A stretch of DNA of 57,500 nt, taken from NCBI RefSeq assembly GCF_964340395.1, contig NC_135568.1, positions 3,785,001 through 3,842,500 of the forward strand, written 5' to 3'. The notes under the pieces were generated by a model that saw only the letters and a list, made by a program, of their open reading frames with translations, ran no database searches and was not told the DNA's origin. Origin of the DNA: Glandiceps talaboti. Its lineage: Eukaryota > Hemichordata > Enteropneusta > Spengelidae. Shown piece by piece: positions 51,497 through 57,500 of the stretch (its first letter is position 1; each line of letters starts with the position of its first letter). The position numbers and the translations under genes were made by a program.

Positions 51497-51584
51497 GGCA
51501 TTATTTATAAAATGACTAGACCCATTTATAACATCGGCGTAAAGCGACCAGACCTCTTTGCGACAACGGTTGTCAGGGCTTTTT

Positions 51585-51616
51585 CTTTCTTTTTCTTTCT
51601 TTTTCTTTCTTTTTCT
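51585..51616. repeat. T-rich (CTTTCTTTTT)n tract
   Basis: Three units of a decanucleotide pyrimidine repeat. Confidence 0.8.
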
Positions 51617-54040
51617 CCGAGAACGGAAAATACTATCAGTCAACAATTTGTTTGTATCATATTTCAGATCTAAACACAGATCTAAACTGTTTAACATTCA
51701 AAGCTACATGTATGCAGATCTGAAACGTTTTCCCGTGTTTGTTTGTTTTTTCAGGAAGAATTTCATTTGTCATGCTACATGCTAAAACATGTTAAAACTT
51801 TCCAAAAAAGTCCATCCAACCATGATACCAGGTCATTTCAATGGTTTATCTCGCCAAAGCTGAATATAAAATATATTAGTTGTGCAGTAAATATCGTTTT
51901 TGTCATTTAAAACTTGGCGAATAGATATATTCACTCTCAAATTTAATGATTTCGAAGTAGAATGTAAGGAACATTAGCCGACGCGAGATATGGGATGTAA
52001 TAACTAAACGGGCGACACTGTTTTAAATCTAAATCATGTTACAATACATCTCTGACATCTAGCATCATATTAATGTCAATTTGTCACAGTGCCTTGAAAT
52101 GAGACTAAAATATACGTATATGGTTGACAGGTTTGTGTATGTACATTTTAACAGCACTGCATCCTACTGGATATACTCAACAATTACGTCATTGAATTGT
52201 TTGTTTGATTTGCCCATATATAGGCCCTAGCGTCTGTAGTCACGTGACCTATGACTATATCTTACGTTGCCTAGCTGTGAATGTTTTTGCTAAGGATCTC
52301 ACCGTTACTAACGATTAATAAGTACAATTTGTAACATTATTGTGTGATCGTTACATAAAGCAAAAAATAACGGAGCAATGTTCAGTTCTGGCCTAAGTCC
52401 CTTTAACGGATTTGAGACAATGGTAACCATGGTAACTATGTATTGCCAGTGTCATGGGCGACTTATGGACATGCAATGATAAAAGGTCATTTCATTTGAC
52501 TAAAATTTTGTGTCAGCTATAAATAGTATTCGATGAAAATAATTTTTACTACAATTAATACACTTTTTTTGTAGTATATTGCATATTGGCATGCCAATAT
52601 AACATCATTATGTGTATAACACATTTTCTTAAGCGAATTTCATGGACAAACATGACAACAGTTCTACTTTCTTGTCGTTTTTGTTTGGTTTTTAAAAATA
52701 TTTTTTATACAATATGTCAGAGTTTATGATTTTTTTTCATTCAGAAAAAAACGTATTAGTATATATCTACCAGCGTTATTCTCCATTTTGATCGAAATAG
52801 TTTAGAGATATTGTTAAAAGTAAACAAAAGGTGCCCATGTGCACCCGCAGCACGACTCATAAAACTACCTGTAGAATAGAAATTGTTCTGACATAAAGGA
52901 ATATTTCCATGTTACCCCGGGGTCTGCATACTAATAGATTTTAAACATATTGCAGTGAAATAATGGACTGCTTTGTACTCAATAGAATTATTCACAGTCT
53001 AGGGGAAATGGAGAAATAAACAGGAAATAGTCAGAGTGACTCAATTCTTAGTACCTGCAATAGTATTTTACTTCATTTAGAGGATTAAAACAGAACACGA
53101 GGGCTGACTTTCTCACACAAGCCTATACAAATGTATGTGATGCACCTAGGTAGTAATATTCCATTTCAGGTACCGAGAATTTAACATTGATAAAATAAGA
53201 TGTGCAACTGTATGGTACATCGAGACACTACATTAAAGAGAAATCCCATATTGAGCTCTAACCTATACTCAGATACTTAGCCAGCAGGGCCTTTCCATTC
53301 AATTTTGATTGGGGTGGGAAGACTCCATCACCATGGCGCTGTAAGGTGTGGGAGGGGTGTCCTTCTCCCAAGATGGAAACGTTTTTGAAAATAAGGACAT
53401 GTAGGATGTCATTCAGAGCAACTATTCACATATAGACGTATAGAATACGCAATAATTCTTGGCAATGTACAAAAACAACCGCTCCTGAGGTCTAGGTTGG
53501 TTCAACCAGCTTCAAATCGATAGCAAACTATTTCAAGCTCCCCCTTCAAACAATCAGAATTTTCAAGATTCCTCTTCTCGTGCCCCACTCCCAAATTTTA
53601 CCCATAGGCCCCATCCCCCTCCCTGCCCTAAATATTCTCGTTCCGGTTTTTTCTTCACATATTCGATTCTTTTAACAATATTCGGTATTTACAACCGTTT
53701 AAACCTACTTTCTGCCTGTCTACACACGCACACGCTATATTAAGTTTATATTCAATTACTGAATGATTACCAGCGTATTATTAGAGCTCAGCAATTTTCG
53801 ACATGCTCATTTGACCAGATATTACCATTGAGCTGTGTTATCGATATGCACACACAAAGAATATCTCTTAAAGTAGAAAGCTCGTTACTGCATAAACATA
53901 ATTTAGTTATCGTCCAAACCATTATAACTATTGCAGTACTTACTCAGGCGCAAACCTATACCCGGTAAACAAATCGTTGAAAACTGGGGATAATGACGAA
54001 ATATTGTAGGCTACAGGAAATTGAAACATGTTTTTTTTAA
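51617..54040. other. Non-genic stretch
   Basis: No exon supported. A decayed repeat similar to 46875-47130 occupies about 53130-53350 (shared ggtacYgagaattta and tcaccatgg near its end). Confidence 0.4.
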
Positions 54041-54046
54041 ATAAAC

Positions 54047-54118
<72 letters not shown>

Positions 54119-54164
54119 GCCTGCCTGTCTGTCTGTCTGCCTGCCTGCCTGTCTGTCTGTCTGT

Positions 54165-54203
<39 letters not shown>

Positions 54204-54215
54204 TTTGTTTGTTTG
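54047..54215. repeat. (CTGT)n-(GT)n-(TTTG)n microsatellite
   Basis: Compound array with CTGC variants in the middle. Confidence 0.95.
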
Positions 54216-54889
54216 TCTAAAAACAATGTTAATACTTCCACAGAGGGGGGGGGTACTCCTCTATTGGTTTGGGATGAATGTGTAGCTCTAATGCTGAGCC
54301 CAAGACCCCCATTTTAGACCAATATTCTTTAAAAAGATATTTTCAAAAAATTAAAAAATCCCTATATCCCCCATTTTAGACCAGTTGGATATGGATATGG
54401 TCTAATAAAATACAAATGTAATGACAGATGCTGACAACATCACATATTCAACACCTGCTCACTTGCAGATCGTTTGACCAAATATTAATTACTCCATGAA
54501 CTATTAACTATTACATCACTTATATTAGTTAAGATCACAAAAGCCAGGCTTGGACATCGTTCACCTGATGCATGATACTGTTGTCATATTACCCTTACTG
54601 ACACTGGTACGAGGTATAAAATTAGATTAAATGTCTAAATACACATGTTATTCTACCAGTCACGTTATATTTGAATTTACACTACCACTACAGTGAAAGT
54701 AAACATTCCTTTTATTTTCATACTCGTTTACATCCATTGAAATATTAGAATTCGCCAACAATGCAACAAAACCCGGATGTTATTTCAATATAGCTTATTG
54801 TAAATGTTGGGTAGGATATGACAGATTGTAGTTAAACATTTAATACCCAAACCATATTTGTAATATTTGAACCTCGGTAAACGATTCTG

Positions 54890-54921
54890 ACTGACTGACT
54901 GACTGACTGACTGACTGACTG
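54890..54921. repeat. (CTGA)n microsatellite
   Basis: Seven to eight CTGA units. Confidence 0.9.
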
Positions 54922-55579
54922 CGTGGAGGATCGGACTGACCCGCTTATTTGCTCCCCGAGTCTAAATAAATGCTGCCCTGAACGTCGTGGTGGTGGTGTT
55001 GATATGAATTATTGAAACGACGGATACCCAACGTGACCGGGTTAAAATGATAAACATAGTTCAGCGGGGTTATAACACGTGTAAGAGGTCAATAATATGT
55101 TAAACATATCCAGGCTATTTGGTCATAGCGGGACAATAACCCAGATGTAGTGACCAGTTTTCACTTACATCAATGTCTCTCAGAATATACTCGGTTTTAC
55201 TGAATGAATATTAGGTCAAATGCTGATATTTGAATATAAATTAACGAAGTTCCCTTTACTGAAGTTAAATGTTTAACCATAGAACGACCAGTATACTAGC
55301 CTATACTGAGTACATAGCAAACACGACGTGGCGGACGAACACATTCACGACGTACATGTTTATGCAGGCAAGGTCTCTGATACCGATTTGAAATTTGAAA
55401 ATCCAACAAACGCAGCGAATTACTCGCTATGCGTAAGACTTTACATATGGTAGACATCAACTTGAATGATTACCAGCGTAAATGCATAAATGTGCTGAAA
55501 GCAAGGCATGTCAGGTTGATGGTTTGTCAAAATTAAGTAGAATGTAAACATAAGGTGTGTACATCTCAACTAGACATAC

Positions 55580-55784
55580 CTGTTTCATCCAATCTTGTTT
55601 TGACAATCTTTACTTCTCCCTTCGATGATTTTTGGTGTACCTGTCCATCGATGTTGATCGTTCCCACATACAGAATGTTTTGGTTTTCTACACAATGTTG
55701 TAACCATTTATACACGACAGCGGTATTCAATACAAGTCTCGTTATGCAAGTTATGTATAGCTCTATTGAGTCTCCTTGGCAACG
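55580..55784 (-). CDS. Probable immunoglobulin V-type domain exon (internal exon, gene incomplete)
   Basis: Read on the minus strand, an acceptor ending tagcag precedes 205 open nt, and the exon ends ACAG|gtatgt in phase 1. The peptide has the spacing of an Ig V or I-set domain: GDSIELYITC (B-strand Cys), Trp 14 residues later in VVYKW, then VGTINIDG, GEVKIVKTRL and DETG just before the splice, where a Y-x-C would be expected on the next exon. An in-frame stop lies just upstream of the acceptor, so this is not the gene's first exon as drawn. I did not find the partner exons with the signal peptide or the F-strand Cys in the window. Likely a cell-surface or secreted Ig-superfamily protein; membership beyond that is not determinable. 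Confidence 0.5.
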
Positions 55785-56408
55785 CTGCTATTCTCTTCCC
55801 TTCTGTATAAATCAACCTGCAAAAAGTGGCTGGTTGATGGTAGTAATTTGCATAGCGTGATTTTATTTGTTACCAAGCAAAGTCGTTATTAAATTTGAGT
55901 TTGATAAAAGTATTTGTGACTAATACACAGGTGTATTGACTGACAAGTTCACTGGATGATTGAACTACTCTCGAAGCATGCAATAGACAGACTAATAATA
56001 ACCGACTGTGCAATACCAGAATATGCTACTAAATTGCTAGATATTTTCCTGACATTTTAAGATTTAGCAGGTGAATTTTAGGAAACCCCCTGGAATCCAT
56101 GTTCTGGTAACTGTATGTGGTCCTATAATATACAGTTACAGACAATATCTCAACCAAGGTATGTTCGATGGTATAGATTTTATTATTTGTCTGTACATAA
56201 AACACACACCAACACATTTTCTATATGTCTGTAATAAATAGTTTATTGCTACATGTCTGTGACATAATTTAAAATACAATTGTAGGTATTAAACAGTAAA
56301 TAATCAGGTGAATCAATCAATATGATTGAAGCAATACCAAGAGAGTGTCAGAGATGAACTCATCTTATTCTATTTCAGACTGTACTAAATATTTAATAGT
56401 GCTTGCGT

Positions 56409-56551
56409 GTATGTGTGTATGTATGTATGTATGTATGTATGTATGTATGTATGTATGTATGTATGTATGTATGTATGTATGTATGTATGTATGTATGTAT
56501 GTATGTATGTATGTATGTATGTATGTATGTATGTATGTATGTGTATGTACG

Positions 56552-56587
<36 letters not shown>

Positions 56588-56600
56588 GAGTTGTGTGTGT
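56409..56600. repeat. (GTAT)n then (GT)n microsatellite
   Basis: About 130 bp of GTAT units followed by GT dinucleotides. Confidence 0.95.
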
Positions 56601-57135
56601 GTTTGTTTGTCAATGTGACCTCAACTCATTTATCATCATGAGTCCATATCATACAAGAAGTGTGAGTATTCCGTGAAGGTAAAAACATAAATTACAACGC
56701 TAGTGACAATATATTTCCTGAAATTGTATAAAGTTTTGCAACCTCAGAACAAAATGTTTCCCGTCAATTAATCTACATAAAGTTGTTATGTAGGCTTACA
56801 GTATTTGGGTGTGTGGCATTCATGTGTGTGTTGGGGGGTGAGGTGGGGTGGGGGGGGGTTATATACTGTAGGATGGAACCTGTCGATTTTCTCTCTTACA
56901 GTTGAACAAACTTATCAATACGCCAGTACGCCAACAAAGTGGTCTACCTCAAACATTGCAGCTGCCATAAAATATCTACTATAACCTTAAAATTGTTTGA
57001 TTCGACACACACTTCACATTTCTGGACCGACAACTTTCCCAAATTACAGTAATGTTCAAACCCTGCTCCCACTGTTTCTCATATCTCTTTGGAGTACTGT
57101 TCACAACTGTTCTTAAGCTTAGCTCATCATTGTCT

Positions 57136-57180
57136 GTATCATTGTCATTGTCATTGTCATTGTCATTGTCATTGTCATTG
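57136..57180. repeat. (TTGTCA)n hexanucleotide repeat
   Basis: Seven tandem units of a hexanucleotide. Confidence 0.9.
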
Positions 57181-57500
57181 CAACTGTATTATTACTTCTG
57201 CTAAAGGTGAATATCAAAGACTAGACCCTAGCCGGTTACTAAATGTAAATCCAAAATATGCACTGTTCCAATCTGCCATTTTTGTAGTATCCTTATTAAT
57301 GTGGTAGCATCGGCTGTTCTATTTATTCTCCTATGGTTCACCAGTTGAATGTTGCACCGTTCCATTTGCGCATGCATTCTCGTGTTTTTTCTTCTTGACG
57401 TCAGAAATACAGGTATTTTGAAGCAAAAGCCTAATTAAGAAAAAAAAAGAATTGTGTATATTACATACGATCGTTTTCAAATACTGCAGTATGCCATGGC

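Larger units (their letters stand above)
55785..57500. other. Region right of the Ig-like exon
   Basis: The 5' exons of the Ig-like gene are expected here or beyond the edge, but I could not identify a signal-peptide exon. It also holds a G-rich run at 56831-56857. Confidence 0.35.

Noticed and set aside
54957-55095. Minus-strand open stretch ending HHHHDVQGSIYLDSGSK
   Set aside because: Tested as a following exon of the Ig-like gene. It lacks the expected Y-x-C at its start and has no clear acceptor.

Overview
The window is nuclear DNA of an invertebrate metazoan. It is AT-rich, its genes are split into many short exons with GT-AG (and a few GC-AG) introns, and the intergenic space is full of (ACAT)n, (CAGA)n and (CA)n microsatellites and small fold-back elements. 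Nothing bacterial is present. The gene content (a tandem CYP2-clan P450 pair, a TMEM163-type cation transporter, a Neuralized/ARM protein and one Ig-like exon) would fit a hemichordate, amphioxus or lophotrochozoan. I cannot resolve which from this sequence alone. All splice models were assembled by eye from reading frame, phase and GT/AG sites, without transcript evidence.

Layout. (1) 167-5813, minus strand: a multi-exon gene encoding an N-terminal Neuralized homology repeat (NHR) followed by an armadillo-like helical region; its 3' end leaves the window. (2) 5814-10101: a 4.3-kb head-to-head intergenic stretch with two microsatellites and a possible TATA box for the next gene. (3) 10102-14991 and 18959-24008, plus strand: two complete six-exon cytochrome P450 genes of the CYP2 clan, each encoding 492 residues, with identical intron phases. 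They are a tandem duplication. Their first exons are almost identical while exon 4 has diverged by about a quarter, which suggests gene conversion. The second copy has two consecutive GC-AG introns where the first copy has GT-AG. (4) 25878-37915, minus strand: an eight-exon gene for a 250-residue six-pass membrane protein resembling TMEM163 (zinc efflux, CDF-related), tail-to-tail with the second P450. (5) 37916-57500: mostly non-coding as far as I can see. It holds diverged duplications, microsatellites, fold-back elements, a frame-preserving tandem repeat (48835-49383) and one probable immunoglobulin V-type exon on the minus strand (55580-55784).

Mobile DNA. I see at least two multi-copy MITE families: a 109-bp hAT-like family with ends reading CATTCTCGCAAAC and, in one copy, a perfect 8-bp target duplication; and a 250-350-bp family with ends reading AGTTACCGTTCACTGG. 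There are also several single palindromic elements, two with convincing target duplications. Many sit inside introns of the P450 and TMEM163-like genes.

The four genes do not form one obvious pathway. The P450s would act in the endoplasmic reticulum on lipophilic substrates, the TMEM163-like protein in vesicle or plasma membranes on divalent metal, and the NHR-ARM protein probably as a cytosolic adaptor.
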